DNA of 64,000 bases from contig NZ_SAIS01000018.1 in assembly GCF_004360155.1 (NCBI RefSeq), positions 28,753 through 92,752 of the forward strand, written 5' to 3'. The translations under genes were made by a program, and so were the position numbers. Positions 39,845-49,597 of this stretch are shown here, in pieces. Each line of letters starts with the position of its first letter. Positions within the stretch are counted from its first letter, which is position 1. A model generated the notes under the pieces. The model did no database searches. It was not told the origin of the DNA and worked only from the letters and a program-made list of their open reading frames with translations. The stretch comes from Paraglaciecola marina. Its GTDB lineage: Bacteria; Pseudomonadota; Gammaproteobacteria; Enterobacterales; Alteromonadaceae.

Positions 39845-40270
39845 ATGCCACAAAAATTTATAACTATTACTGAAGTCGTAAAACAAACCGGTATTCCTGC
39901 TTCAACTCTTAGGTACTACGAAGAAATTGGCTTAATACAGTCTTCTGGTCGTCATGGAATTATGCGAGTCTTTAAAGCCAAAGTGGTGCAACAGTTATCA
40001 TTAATTTTGTTAGGGCAAGCTGCTGATTTTTCTTTAGATGAAATATCAGATATGGCATTAAAGAATAGCTCAGAAATTGATAGACAAAAATTGTTGGAAA
40101 AGTCAGAACAAGTTGACAACAAAATAAAACAGCTCACTAAATTACGAGATGGTCTAATTCACGCAGCACACTGCAGCGCCCCTTCTCACCTTGAATGCCC
40201 AAAATTCCAACGCCTTTTATCTATTACCCAAAAAGATAAAAAGAGAAAATTGCAGAGAAAGGCTAACTAG
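39845..40270 (+). CDS. MerR family transcriptional regulator
   Basis: A 141-residue MerR-type activator. The winged helix-turn-helix (TEVVKQTGIPASTLRYYEEIGLI) is at residues 7-30. A dimerisation coiled coil (about residues 75-105) and a C-terminal Cys pair follow (HCSAPSHLECPKFQRLL). The two Cys could sense metal or redox state, but the ligand is unknown. It is divergent from tpm and upstream of an aldo/keto reductase, so either neighbour could be a target. Confidence 0.85.
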   Translation: MPQKFITITEVVKQTGIPASTLRYYEEIGLIQSSGRHGIMRVFKAKVVQQLSLILLGQAADFSLDEISDMALKNSSEIDRQKLLEKSEQVDNKIKQLTKLRDGLIHAAHCSAPSHLECPKFQRLLSITQKDKKRKLQRKAN

Positions 40271-40365
40271 TCACCAAGCAATAGTTTAGCAAGAGTCTCT
40301 TTGAAATTGAGAAATTCGTCACTTTGGTTTAGGCTAGCCGCTGTTTATACTAGGCTGATTAAAAA

Positions 40366-41382
40366 ATGATAACCAAAGACTCGAATCCCCTTTACTGTGC
40401 GGCAGAAACCCGTTACGAAAACATGCCTTACCGCCGCTGTGGTAAGAGTGGTTTACGGCTACCTGCCTTATCTCTTGGGCTTTGGCAAAACTTTGGTGAA
40501 GTAGACCCCTTCTTTAACGCTCAAACAATGCTGCATAGAGCCTTTGATCTTGGTATCAATCATTTTGACTTAGCCAATAACTATGGTCCACCCTTTGGCT
40601 CAGCAGAAAGCACCTTTGGAAAGATCATGGCTAATAGTTTGAAGCCATACAGAGATGAAATACTGGTTTCAAGTAAAGCAGGATACGACATGTGGCCTGG
40701 CCCCTATGGAATTGGCGGTTCAAGAAAATACCTAATTTCTAGTATTGACCAAAGCTTAAAACGAACCGGACTAGACTATTTCGACGTGTTTTATTCCCAT
40801 TGTTATGATCCAAACACTCCCCTTGAAGAAACCATGCAAGCGCTCGATTACATAGTGCGGTCAGGTAGAGCTTTGTATGTAGGTATTTCTAGCTATTCGC
40901 CAGTCCATACCAAACAAGCTATCCGCATATTAGAAGACTTAGGTACACCGCTGCTGATCCATCAACCTAGCTACAACATGTTTGACCGCTGGATTGAAGA
41001 TGGGTTAACCGATGTGTTACTCGATGAAAATGTCGGATCAATAGTGTTTTCGCCACTAGCGCAAGGCTTATTGACCAACAAATATTTAAAGGGGATTCCC
41101 GAGAATTCTAGGGCGGCACGTTCCGAACAAATTTACTTAAATAAAGATAATATTAGTCTAGACAAGCTAGATAAAATCTCACAATTAAATTCTCTGGCAC
41201 AGCAAAGGGAGCAATCACTAGCACAAATGGCGGTGGCATGGGTTTTAAACAACCAAGCGGTAACCAGTGCCATAATAGGCGCGAGTAAAGTAAGCCAGAT
41301 AGAAGACTGTGTTGCAGCATTAGATAATTTAACATTCAGTGAATCAGAGTTAACAAACATCAGCCAAATACTAGAGTCATAA
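40366..41382 (+). CDS. yghZ: Aldo/keto reductase, YghZ/Gpr-like
   Basis: A 338-residue NADPH-dependent aldo/keto reductase closest in pattern to YghZ (L-glyceraldehyde 3-phosphate reductase), which helps detoxify methylglyoxal precursors. The catalytic tetrad is visible: Asp68 and Tyr73 (HFDLANNYGPPFGSAE), Lys104 (VSSKAGYDMWPGPYG) and His145 (FYSHCYDP). The C-terminal AIIGASKVSQIEDCV binds NADPH. The methyltransferase gene begins 3 bp downstream. Confidence 0.88.
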   Translation: MITKDSNPLYCAAETRYENMPYRRCGKSGLRLPALSLGLWQNFGEVDPFFNAQTMLHRAFDLGINHFDLANNYGPPFGSAESTFGKIMANSLKPYRDEILVSSKAGYDMWPGPYGIGGSRKYLISSIDQSLKRTGLDYFDVFYSHCYDPNTPLEETMQALDYIVRSGRALYVGISSYSPVHTKQAIRILEDLGTPLLIHQPSYNMFDRWIEDGLTDVLLDENVGSIVFSPLAQGLLTNKYLKGIPENSRAARSEQIYLNKDNISLDKLDKISQLNSLAQQREQSLAQMAVAWVLNNQAVTSAIIGASKVSQIEDCVAALDNLTFSESELTNISQILES

Positions 41383-41385
41383 AAC

Positions 41386-41889
41386 GTGCAAACTCACTTA
41401 GCCATTACTAACCCTAAAAGCCCACAAAATATGGGTAGCATCTTAAGAGCAGCAGGAAATTACCAAGCACAGAGTATCCGTTATACCGGCGAACGCTACG
41501 CCCGTGCACGGGCCTTTCGTACCGATACCAAAAACGTACATCAAGATATCCCTGTTATGCAGGTAGACAGAATTATTGGTCTTGAATCAGACAAGCAATT
41601 AACAAAAGTGGCCATTGAACTCGTTGAAGGTGCCACTCCATTACCGCTGTTTGTACATCCAGAAAACGCTTTGTACATTTTTGGACCCGAAGACGGCTCT
41701 ATTGAACAAGAGGTAATAGACCAATGTGACCAAGTGGTTTACATCCCCACTATCGGTTGTATGAACCTAGCGGCAACGGTAAATGTGTTGTTGTATGACA
41801 GACTTGCTAAAACGGCTGCGATGCCGAAAGATAATTCTGTGATTGAAACAAGTAGAGACACAAATAATCGAACTAAGGTTAATAAGTAA
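41386..41889 (+). CDS. TrmH (SPOUT) family RNA methyltransferase
   Basis: A 167-residue SPOUT-fold protein that should 2'-O-methylate RNA. The three knot motifs are NPKSPQNMGSILRAAGNY (motif 1), YIFGPEDGSI (motif 2) and VYIPTIGCMNLAATVNVLLYDRL (motif 3). It is a stand-alone catalytic domain, so tRNA is a likely substrate, but the site is unknown. The start is GTG 41386, 3 bp after the reductase stop. Confidence 0.87.
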   Translation: MQTHLAITNPKSPQNMGSILRAAGNYQAQSIRYTGERYARARAFRTDTKNVHQDIPVMQVDRIIGLESDKQLTKVAIELVEGATPLPLFVHPENALYIFGPEDGSIEQEVIDQCDQVVYIPTIGCMNLAATVNVLLYDRLAKTAAMPKDNSVIETSRDTNNRTKVNK

Positions 41890-42303
41890 ACCCTGTTAAC
41901 CTAAGGGGCAAACACAGCTTAGGATTGCTAGTACGCCTTTAAAGGCTACATTACTCAACAACTCATTTACAATCATCTCATCAGTTAAATCGTTTACACT
42001 ACTGCCACTATGCGCATCTGCTTATTTTCGGTTACTTCCTTTTTTTGTTACTCCGCAACCATTAAGTGCTATCTAAATGTTAATTTAAGTTAAACGGTCA
42101 CTATTTGAAGACTTATACACAAGCATTAGAAGAATTGGTGGCCTATGAACAAGCTTAAATAACATTAGTAGACACAGTGGTGAAACTATCTTACCCTTAC
42201 AAATAATAACAACTGTCGTGAACTTGCTGTAAAAAGAAGGTATGTCATTGAAAAATAATAATAAACAAATTAGACATCAAGTTATAACAGAAGTGTTAAC
42301 ACT
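41890..42303 (+). promoter_or_regulatory. Upstream region of the ABC export operon with a 12-bp palindrome
   Basis: This 414-bp gap has no recognised gene. A perfect palindrome AGTGTTAACACT at 42292-42303 directly touches the first permease ATG. A 21-codon frame (42242-42307) overlaps that ATG as ATGA and may be a leader peptide, though its AAGG site is too close to its own start. No consensus promoter was clear. Confidence 0.35.
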
Positions 42304-43605
42304 ATGAATTACACCTTTGAATTAGCCTATAAAAATACATTCAAACAAGCTAATTTAACGGCCCTAATTGTATTGACTATCAGTTTAGGCATAGCTGCCT
42401 GTGTGATTACTTATGCTTTAATTTATTTAATGTCTGCGGATCCCTTACCTACTAAAAGTGCAAGGGTGTTACATGTTCAACTAGATAACTGGGACCCCAA
42501 TAAAGCCGCTATAGAACCGAACTTACCGCCAGAGCAAGTGACTTGGCAAGACGCTACCAATATTGTTGCTGCTAAACAAGCCAAATACCAAGCAGCCAGC
42601 GCCATCACTTGGGGAATGGTTACGCCAACAGACAAAAACGCTGCGCCCTTTTTAGGGGTAATGCGTGCCACCCATGGTGAATTTTTCCCTATGTTTAACG
42701 TACCGTTTCTGTACGGCCAAGGCTGGCAAAATGCCGAGCCTAATGAGGCAAAGTACGTCACCGTTTTAACTAAAGAAGTTAACGAAAGAGTATTTTCAGG
42801 GGAAAACTCAATAGGTAAAACCTTACCTATGCTTGGCAAGATATTTACAGTTGTAGGCGTATTAGATGATTGGCACCCCTCCCCTAAATTTTATGACATG
42901 GTATATGGCGCTTTTAGTAAACCAGAAGACTTGTATATACCTTTTCAAATTAAAGCTGAATTAGAACTACCACATGGCGGTATCACTAATTGCTGGGAAA
43001 CCAATCTAGGAGATAGCTATCAAGGCTTCCTAAACTCAGAATGTACTAACTTTGAGTTATGGGTTGAGGTCGACGAACTAACACATTTCTCTGACTACGA
43101 ATTTTACTTAAACTCCTACGTCCAACAACAAAAACAATTGGGCCGTTTTGCACGCCCTATTAACAACATATTATTAGATATCAACCAATGGCTTAGTTAT
43201 AAAAGAGTAGTGAGTAAAGATATCTATGTATTTTTTAGCTTAGCCTTACTTTTTTTATTTGTGTGTTTATTTAATGCTGCAAGTTTAATTAGCACAAAAT
43301 TTACTGCCAGCACCCATGAAGTAGCGCTTAGGCGAGCCTTAGGTGCCAACCAGCAAAACATCTTTTTACAATCTATGATTGAAGCCATGATTTTGGGAGT
43401 TTTAGGAGGTGTATTCGGATTAATATTTAGCTTGTTTGGCTTACAAGGTATCAGCTATTTATACCCGAATTTCAGTACTTTCTTAACCTTAGACCTAACC
43501 TTAATTAGTTTTGCTTTTGGTTTGAGCATACTATCAAGCCTTATAAGTGCACTTGGCCCAATTTGGTTTTTAAACCGTACTCCAATTGCCAAACACTTAA
43601 CATAA
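42304..43605 (+). CDS. MacB-type ABC transporter permease (pair 1, subunit A)
   Basis: A 433-residue FtsX/MacB-like permease: one N-terminal membrane helix (ALIVLTISLGIAACVITYALIYL), a MacB-type periplasmic domain (about residues 45-285), and three C-terminal helices with EVALRRALGANQQNIFLQSMIEAM, the cytoplasmic coupling motif. It closely resembles the 47004 permease (shared LPPEQVTWQDATN/LPNQLTWTDATN and NCWE/SCWK). It starts the ABC operon and likely exports a peptide or lipid-like compound, substrate unknown. Confidence 0.88.
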   Translation: MNYTFELAYKNTFKQANLTALIVLTISLGIAACVITYALIYLMSADPLPTKSARVLHVQLDNWDPNKAAIEPNLPPEQVTWQDATNIVAAKQAKYQAASAITWGMVTPTDKNAAPFLGVMRATHGEFFPMFNVPFLYGQGWQNAEPNEAKYVTVLTKEVNERVFSGENSIGKTLPMLGKIFTVVGVLDDWHPSPKFYDMVYGAFSKPEDLYIPFQIKAELELPHGGITNCWETNLGDSYQGFLNSECTNFELWVEVDELTHFSDYEFYLNSYVQQQKQLGRFARPINNILLDINQWLSYKRVVSKDIYVFFSLALLFLFVCLFNAASLISTKFTASTHEVALRRALGANQQNIFLQSMIEAMILGVLGGVFGLIFSLFGLQGISYLYPNFSTFLTLDLTLISFAFGLSILSSLISALGPIWFLNRTPIAKHLT

Positions 43606-43617
43606 AGGTGCCTTAAA

Positions 43618-44856
43618 ATGAATTTAAAAGTATTTATCACGCGCCTATCAATTCCACCAATTTTCCGGACTTTGGCCCGTCAAAAATACCCAACCCTCAT
43701 GTTAATTTCTCAAATATCCATAGCTTTAGCTGTAATAGCAAATGGACTATTTATAGCTGTGGATAGATTTCAAACTATAAGTACTCTAAGTGGAATCGAT
43801 GAGTCCAACAGCTTCTTCTTAACAAGCTCAGGCTTTACTGATAACTTTAATATTCAAAATACTATTCACTCAGATCTTGCAAAAATCAGAGCCCTACCAG
43901 ATGTTGTAAATGCCGTAAAAACTAACTCTTTTCCTTACAGTGATAGTGGTGATGAGTTTGCTTTAAGCACTAACCAAGATAGCCTATCTCCAATACCAGC
44001 TGCCAGTTATAAACTAGATGAGCATGGTATCGAAGCACTCGGTTTAGAGTTAGTTGCAGGAGAGAACTTCTCTACAAATGAAGTAATTTGGCAATCTCCG
44101 CATACCTCTAAGTTTGCGCCCCATGTATTACTGACGACTCGTACAGCCCAGGCTTTATTTAATACAGATGACTGGCAATCCACCTTAGGAGAGCCTATTT
44201 ATATTGATAATAATCAATTAGTTATTGTTAAAGGAATCATCAAAACCTTGCATGCTCCTTGGCCCGGCTGGAAACACTTGGAACATAGTTTTATCACACC
44301 CTCAGTGGTTACGCATAACTCATCACGATACCTAATAAGGGTAAAACCAGGCACACTTGATGATATGATGAGTGAAATCGAAAGCACCCTAGCTTTAGGT
44401 AACAAACAACGCTTAATACGAAAAATGAAAAGTATATCAGACGCTAAAAAAGAGGTTTATGGAGCTGATTTAGCCGCATTAACTATTTTGCTGGTAGTTA
44501 TAGTTTCTCTGTCTTTTATTGTGGGGTTAGGAATTACTGGAGCTACCTCTTTAAAGATATTAAAACAGACCAAACAGATAGGAATACGCCGCGCACTAGG
44601 GGCAAATAAGTATGATATTTTCAGGTATTTTCTTTTAGAAAATTTAATTATAACCTCAATTGGGATCTTTACAGGCATTGTATTTGCTATCGCCCTTAAT
44701 GTATTTTTGGTGGAGCAACATGCTTTTCAAAAATTACCTTTGAGCTATTTAATAATAGCAGCTTTAGTTATGTATTTATTGAATATTATCGCCACTATTA
44801 AGCCTATTCTAAAAGCAGTGAGAGTTTCCCCTATTACCGCAACTCAAGGTAATTAA
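43618..44856 (+). CDS. MacB-type ABC transporter permease (pair 1, subunit B)
   Basis: A 412-residue MacB/FtsX-like permease, paralogous to the 48332 product (shared IDESNSFFLTSSGFTDNFN and IDNENSFYLTSVGFGENFN). It has an N-terminal helix, a periplasmic domain and three C-terminal helices with KQIGIRRALGANKYDIFRYFLLENLI. It follows the first permease by 12 bp. As neither permease carries an ATPase domain, both should depend on the ATPase at 46280. Confidence 0.88.
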   Translation: MNLKVFITRLSIPPIFRTLARQKYPTLMLISQISIALAVIANGLFIAVDRFQTISTLSGIDESNSFFLTSSGFTDNFNIQNTIHSDLAKIRALPDVVNAVKTNSFPYSDSGDEFALSTNQDSLSPIPAASYKLDEHGIEALGLELVAGENFSTNEVIWQSPHTSKFAPHVLLTTRTAQALFNTDDWQSTLGEPIYIDNNQLVIVKGIIKTLHAPWPGWKHLEHSFITPSVVTHNSSRYLIRVKPGTLDDMMSEIESTLALGNKQRLIRKMKSISDAKKEVYGADLAALTILLVVIVSLSFIVGLGITGATSLKILKQTKQIGIRRALGANKYDIFRYFLLENLIITSIGIFTGIVFAIALNVFLVEQHAFQKLPLSYLIIAALVMYLLNIIATIKPILKAVRVSPITATQGN

Positions 44857-44959
44857 CGGAGACTTAAACCAAGCCTCAAAAATAAATTTAAGATACATTT
44901 AAACTTTTTAACTAAAGCAATCGACTTACCCCTTGATTGTGCAATATTCAGGAAAAAAA

Positions 44960-46252
44960 ATGAGAATCGCAGACACTAGCGGCCAAGATACACTTGTTCA
45001 AAAAAAGAAAAACAAAAAAGCTATTTGGATAATTTTAAGCTTAGCCGTAGTCGCTATTGTTCTCTATTTCACATTAGCGCCCTCATTAAGCAATTGGTCC
45101 AATTCTGATACCAGTATTTCAGCTCAAAGAGTTAGAACCGCTACGGTTACCAGAGGAGATTTAATACGAGACTTGTCGGTACAAGGTCGAGTGGTGGCAG
45201 CAGTAAGCCCCAAATTGTATAGCCCAGCGCAAGGCACGATATCATTTGAAGTGGACGCTGGAGATAGCGTAACAAGAGGACAAACTCTAGCGGTAATCGA
45301 AAGCCCTGAGTTAACCAACCAATTAAAGCAAGAAGAGTCTGCCCTGCAGCGTTTACAGTTAGAGCTTGATAGGCAAAAAATTCAATCAAATAAACAAGCA
45401 TTGGTTAATCAAAAGGCAGTAGATCTTGCGAAAGTAGCCTTAACTGCAGCAGATAGAGAAAAACGCCGAGCAGATAAAGCGTTTAAAAGTCAGTCTATAA
45501 GCCAAATAGATTACGAAAAAGCCCAAGACGAATTAGAAAATGCCAAGTTGGTTTATAAACACTCAGTAAAAGATGCCGAGCTAAATTTAGAAAGCCTAGC
45601 ATTTGAAGTAAAAGCCAAGAAGTTATTCGTAGAGCGTCAAATTCTACTGGTTGAAGACTTAAGCCGTAAAGTTGCAGAGCTTACCCTGCGCTCACCAGTG
45701 GATGGATTAGTGGGTAATTTATCGGTAGAACAAAAAAACCAAGTAGCCAAAAATCAAGCCATATTAAGCGTGGTAGATTTATCTGAATTTGAACTTGAAG
45801 TAGATATTCCAGAAAGTTACGCAGATGATTTGGCCATAGGTATGACGGCTGAAGTCACCCTAAATGGTGAGACCCACTTAGCAAAACTAGTCACCATTTC
45901 TCCTGAAATAGAAAACAACCAAGTAAGCGGCCGTGTACGTTTTATGGCCTCTACCGATGACTCTATTAGCCAGCCCAAAGGGTTACGCCAAAATCAAAGG
46001 TTAACCACCCGAGTTCTCATGGAAAATAAACAAGATGTGCTCATGGTTCAGCGAGGCCAGTTTTTAGAGACAGGTAACGGCAGAGTCGCTTACAAAATTC
46101 AAAACGATATGGCACAACGTATCAGTATACTTACAGGTGCTCGGAGCCTATCTAGCGTTCAAATATTAGAAGGTTTAGCAGTAGGCGACACCATAATTGT
46201 GTCGGGTACCGATCAATTTAATGGCGCACAGAGCGTCCTTATTACCAATTAA
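44960..46252 (+). CDS. HlyD/MacA-like periplasmic adaptor subunit
   Basis: A 430-residue membrane-fusion protein anchored by one N-terminal helix (KKAIWIILSLAVVAIVLYFTL). It has a lipoyl half-motif (AQGTISFEVDAGDSVTRGQTLAVIESP), a long helical hairpin (about residues 95-220), the second half (LRSPVDGLVGNLSVEQ) and barrel domains. ATG 44960 is preferred because AGGA lies 7 bases upstream; an earlier frame start at 44933 has no such site. It serves the MacB-like permeases on either side and probably reaches a TolC-type channel. Confidence 0.9.
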   Translation: MRIADTSGQDTLVQKKKNKKAIWIILSLAVVAIVLYFTLAPSLSNWSNSDTSISAQRVRTATVTRGDLIRDLSVQGRVVAAVSPKLYSPAQGTISFEVDAGDSVTRGQTLAVIESPELTNQLKQEESALQRLQLELDRQKIQSNKQALVNQKAVDLAKVALTAADREKRRADKAFKSQSISQIDYEKAQDELENAKLVYKHSVKDAELNLESLAFEVKAKKLFVERQILLVEDLSRKVAELTLRSPVDGLVGNLSVEQKNQVAKNQAILSVVDLSEFELEVDIPESYADDLAIGMTAEVTLNGETHLAKLVTISPEIENNQVSGRVRFMASTDDSISQPKGLRQNQRLTTRVLMENKQDVLMVQRGQFLETGNGRVAYKIQNDMAQRISILTGARSLSSVQILEGLAVGDTIIVSGTDQFNGAQSVLITN

Positions 46253-46279
46253 AAAAAGAACAATAATTAGGAATCAATC

Positions 46280-46945
46280 ATGTTAAAAATGACCGATGTT
46301 AAAAAGGTATTTCGTACAGACTTAGTAGAGACCCATGCACTAAAAGACTTCAACCTCCAGGTTGGTGAAGGAGATTTTGTAGCGGTAACCGGCCCATCAG
46401 GCTCAGGTAAAACAACGTTTTTGAATATCGCTGGGCTACTAGAAACCTTCGATGGTGGTACCTATGAATTAGATGGTCAAGATGTCAGTAACCTAAATGA
46501 TAAGCACCGTAGTCAACTAAGAAATGAAAAAATCGGATTTATTTTTCAAGGCTTTAACTTGATACCCGACTTGAACCTGTTTGATAACGTGGACGTACCT
46601 TTGCGCTATCGCGGTTTTAACAGCGCTGAGCGTAAAAAAAGAATTGAAAACAGCTTAGAAATGGTTGGTCTAGCGCAACGTATGAAACACCTTCCTTCAC
46701 AACTTTCTGGTGGTCAACAACAGCGTGTAGCTATCGCAAGGGCATTAGCAGGTGAGCCACGATTTTTGCTGGCAGATGAACCTACAGGTAACTTAGATAC
46801 CAAAATGGCAAACAGTGTAATGGAATTACTCAAAACCATTAACGATGCCGGGACAACCATCATTATGGTGACACATGATGCTGACCTCGCAAAACAGGCT
46901 AGACGTAATATTTATGTTAGAGATGGCCAAGTGAGTGAGCTTTAA
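46280..46945 (+). CDS. ABC transporter ATP-binding protein (MacB/LolD type)
   Basis: A 221-residue ATPase. Walker A is GPSGSGKTT (38-46), the Q-loop is GFIFQGFNLIPDLNLFDNV, the signature is LSGGQQQRVAIARAL, Walker B is FLLADEPTGNLD, and the switch His is in MVTHDADLAKQA. The MacB/LolD/FtsE-type features fit the permease type. It is the only ATPase gene in the operon, so it may power both permease pairs. Confidence 0.94.
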   Translation: MLKMTDVKKVFRTDLVETHALKDFNLQVGEGDFVAVTGPSGSGKTTFLNIAGLLETFDGGTYELDGQDVSNLNDKHRSQLRNEKIGFIFQGFNLIPDLNLFDNVDVPLRYRGFNSAERKKRIENSLEMVGLAQRMKHLPSQLSGGQQQRVAIARALAGEPRFLLADEPTGNLDTKMANSVMELLKTINDAGTTIIMVTHDADLAKQARRNIYVRDGQVSEL

Positions 46946-47003
46946 GCCGCTGAGTAACGAGTCCTTTAAACCTCAGCAACATGTATCAACCAGGAATATT
47001 CCC

Positions 47004-48320
47004 ATGTTTAATTACTATATTAAATTAGCCTTTAAGAGCTTTAAAAGAAATCCTATTCTTAGCTTATTAATGGTAACGGCCATTGCCCTTGGCATTGGCG
47101 CGAGTATGACCACTATTACCGTTAACTACTTGATGTCAGCCAATCCTATTCCTCACAAGAGTGAGCAATTATTTCACATTCAAGTCGACAGCTGGGATCC
47201 TAATAATCCATTTAATGATGACGATGATGCCCTACCCAACCAATTAACCTGGACAGATGCGACTAATTTAACCCATGCAAAAAAAGCCTTAAGGCAGTCA
47301 GCCATGAGTATGTCAGGCGCAATAATTGAGCCTCAAGGCAGCGAATCTAAGCCCTTTGAAGCATCAATCCGTTTAGCCTATACAGACTTTTTTGCTATGT
47401 TTGACGTTCCCTTTTTATATGGTGGCCCATGGGATAACAACTCAGATAGTAATCGCGAGCAAGTCGTGGTCCTCAGTAAACGTACTAATGAGAGTGTTTT
47501 TGGAGGAGAAAACTCCATAGGTAAAGATATCGTGATAGCGGGTAGACACTTTCAAGTTGTGGGTGTGATTGACACATGGGAAGTCATGCCTAAATTTTAT
47601 GATGTAAATAATGGCCCTTTTAACGAAACCGAAGAGCTATTTATGCCGTTTTCACTAAAAGAAGATCTAGAGCTGCCTAACTGGGGTAACAACAGCTGCT
47701 GGAAAAGCCCAGATGGTGAAGGTTATGCCGCATTTTTGCGTTCAGAATGTATTAACACCCAAATGTGGGTTGAACTCCCCAATGCCCAGGCAGAAGCTGA
47801 TTACTTAGACTTTTTAAATAATTATGTACGTTCTCAAAAAGAATTAGGTCGCTTTCCACGCCCTTTACACAACCGTCTAAACGATGTGATGGAATGGATG
47901 GAGCGACAAGAAGTGGTTGAGGAAGATGCCAAAATGATGATGTGGTTATCCTTTATGTTTTTACTTGTGTGCTTATTAAACACCATAGGGTTACTGCTTG
48001 CTAAATTCACAGGAAAGTCTTCTGAGATTGGTTTGCGATTAGCAGTTGGCGCGTCTAAAGCTGATGTATTTAAACAGCACATAGTCGAAACCGCCTGTAT
48101 TGGCTTAGTAGGTGGTGTTGCAGGTTTAGGGCTAACTTTGGTGGGGTTACAAGGCATTAAATCTTTATACGGTGATTTCGTTGATGATCTGGCCACCCTT
48201 GACGCATCTATGATCGTCGTTGCATTAGTCATTGCCTTGGTATCAAGTATCGCAGCGGGTTTATATCCCACTTGGCGAGCTTGTAATATCTCCCCCGCCA
48301 GCCAATTAAAAAACCAATAA
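47004..48320 (+). CDS. MacB-type ABC transporter permease (pair 2, subunit A)
   Basis: A 438-residue permease with one N-terminal helix (ILSLLMVTAIALGIGASMTTITVNYLM), a periplasmic MacB domain, and C-terminal helices with EIGLRLAVGASKADVFKQHIVETACIG. It is a clear paralog of the 42304 product. The frame is open from 46935, overlapping the ATPase gene. ATG 47004 is chosen because AGGA lies upstream and the N-terminus then lines up with the paralog. Confidence 0.88.
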   Translation: MFNYYIKLAFKSFKRNPILSLLMVTAIALGIGASMTTITVNYLMSANPIPHKSEQLFHIQVDSWDPNNPFNDDDDALPNQLTWTDATNLTHAKKALRQSAMSMSGAIIEPQGSESKPFEASIRLAYTDFFAMFDVPFLYGGPWDNNSDSNREQVVVLSKRTNESVFGGENSIGKDIVIAGRHFQVVGVIDTWEVMPKFYDVNNGPFNETEELFMPFSLKEDLELPNWGNNSCWKSPDGEGYAAFLRSECINTQMWVELPNAQAEADYLDFLNNYVRSQKELGRFPRPLHNRLNDVMEWMERQEVVEEDAKMMMWLSFMFLLVCLLNTIGLLLAKFTGKSSEIGLRLAVGASKADVFKQHIVETACIGLVGGVAGLGLTLVGLQGIKSLYGDFVDDLATLDASMIVVALVIALVSSIAAGLYPTWRACNISPASQLKNQ

Positions 48321-48331
48321 GGAAAGTGAAG

Positions 48332-49579
48332 ATGAAACAGTCACAACCTCAGACGTCAACAAATTGGGAACTGGGTCCTATTTTAAGAGCCATGCTACGA
48401 AACAAGGTAGGAGCAATACTTATCGCATTACAAATTGCGATAACCATGACAATCATAGTTAACTCAGTTTATATCATTGTTGAGCGAAACAAAGACATGC
48501 AACGGGATAGCGGCATAGACAACGAAAATAGCTTTTACCTTACAAGCGTAGGGTTTGGTGAAAACTTCAATGTCCCTAATACTGTTGAAGAAGACCTAAC
48601 CATGTTAAGGGCGTTACCCGGTGTAATCGATGCGATTCAAACTAATGCCGTACCCAATAGTAACAGTGGTTGGTCTATGGGATTAAAAACCCAATCAGGT
48701 GTAGAGCATGATGCAGTAGGTACCGCCGTTTACATGGTAGATGACCATGGTGTTAATGCATTAGACGTAGAAATAATTGCCGGAGAGAACTTTGCTCCTA
48801 GCGATATAAGTTTACGAACCGTTGGGCAAGTAGACTGGCCAAACAAGACCATTATCACTAAGGCCATGGCAGAAAACTTATTTCCTGATATCAATTATGC
48901 CGATGTAGTGGGTAAAACAGTTTATATAAACGACATCGATCCTATGGTAGTCGTTGGGATAATAGATAAGTTACAAGCTCCATGGGTAAACTGGAGTAAC
49001 GTTGAGAATGTTATGCTGTCTCCCGAAAGACAATCATTTAAGGGTAGTCGTTACTTTATTCGCACAGAGCCAGGTATGCGAGACACCCTAATGAATCAAG
49101 TTGAAGAATTATTGGCTAACAGTAACAACCAAAGATTGATCAAAGGTATGCGCAGTATTGAAGAAACCCGAGAGCGCAGCTACCGTGGCCATACCGCCAT
49201 GATTAAGATTTTGACAACCGTAATGGTCATACTCACAATCGTCACAGCCCTAGGAATTGTCGGCTTAGCGAGTTTTAGTGTAAATCAGCGCAAAAAACAA
49301 ATTGGTACTAGACGCGCCCTAGGTGCCACTCAAGGGACCATAATCCGTTACTTCATGTTTGAAAACTTTTTAATCAGTAGTATCGGAGTGCTCTTAGGTG
49401 CCGTGTTAACCGTTATCTTGAATGTAATACTCGTTAACGCATTTGGGTTAGACAGACTAGATTGGTTCTACATCCCTATTGGTATGCTGGTACTTTGGCT
49501 TGTCGGGCAAGCCGCGGTATTTGGGCCAGCTAAAAAAGCAGCGAATATCCCCCCTGCCCTTGCGACCAGAACAGTTTAA
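48332..49579 (+). CDS. MacB-type ABC transporter permease (pair 2, subunit B)
   Basis: A 415-residue permease, paralog of the 43618 product. It has an N-terminal helix (AILIALQIAITMTIIVNSVYIIV), a periplasmic domain and three C-terminal helices with KKQIGTRRALGATQGTIIRYFMFENFLISS. ATG 48332 is preferred over GTG 48326 because AAGGA is 8 bases upstream. It is the last gene of the operon, 18 bp before the convergent regulator gene ends. Confidence 0.88.
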   Translation: MKQSQPQTSTNWELGPILRAMLRNKVGAILIALQIAITMTIIVNSVYIIVERNKDMQRDSGIDNENSFYLTSVGFGENFNVPNTVEEDLTMLRALPGVIDAIQTNAVPNSNSGWSMGLKTQSGVEHDAVGTAVYMVDDHGVNALDVEIIAGENFAPSDISLRTVGQVDWPNKTIITKAMAENLFPDINYADVVGKTVYINDIDPMVVVGIIDKLQAPWVNWSNVENVMLSPERQSFKGSRYFIRTEPGMRDTLMNQVEELLANSNNQRLIKGMRSIEETRERSYRGHTAMIKILTTVMVILTIVTALGIVGLASFSVNQRKKQIGTRRALGATQGTIIRYFMFENFLISSIGVLLGAVLTVILNVILVNAFGLDRLDWFYIPIGMLVLWLVGQAAVFGPAKKAANIPPALATRTV

Positions 49580-49597
49580 AACATATATGCGTAGAGC

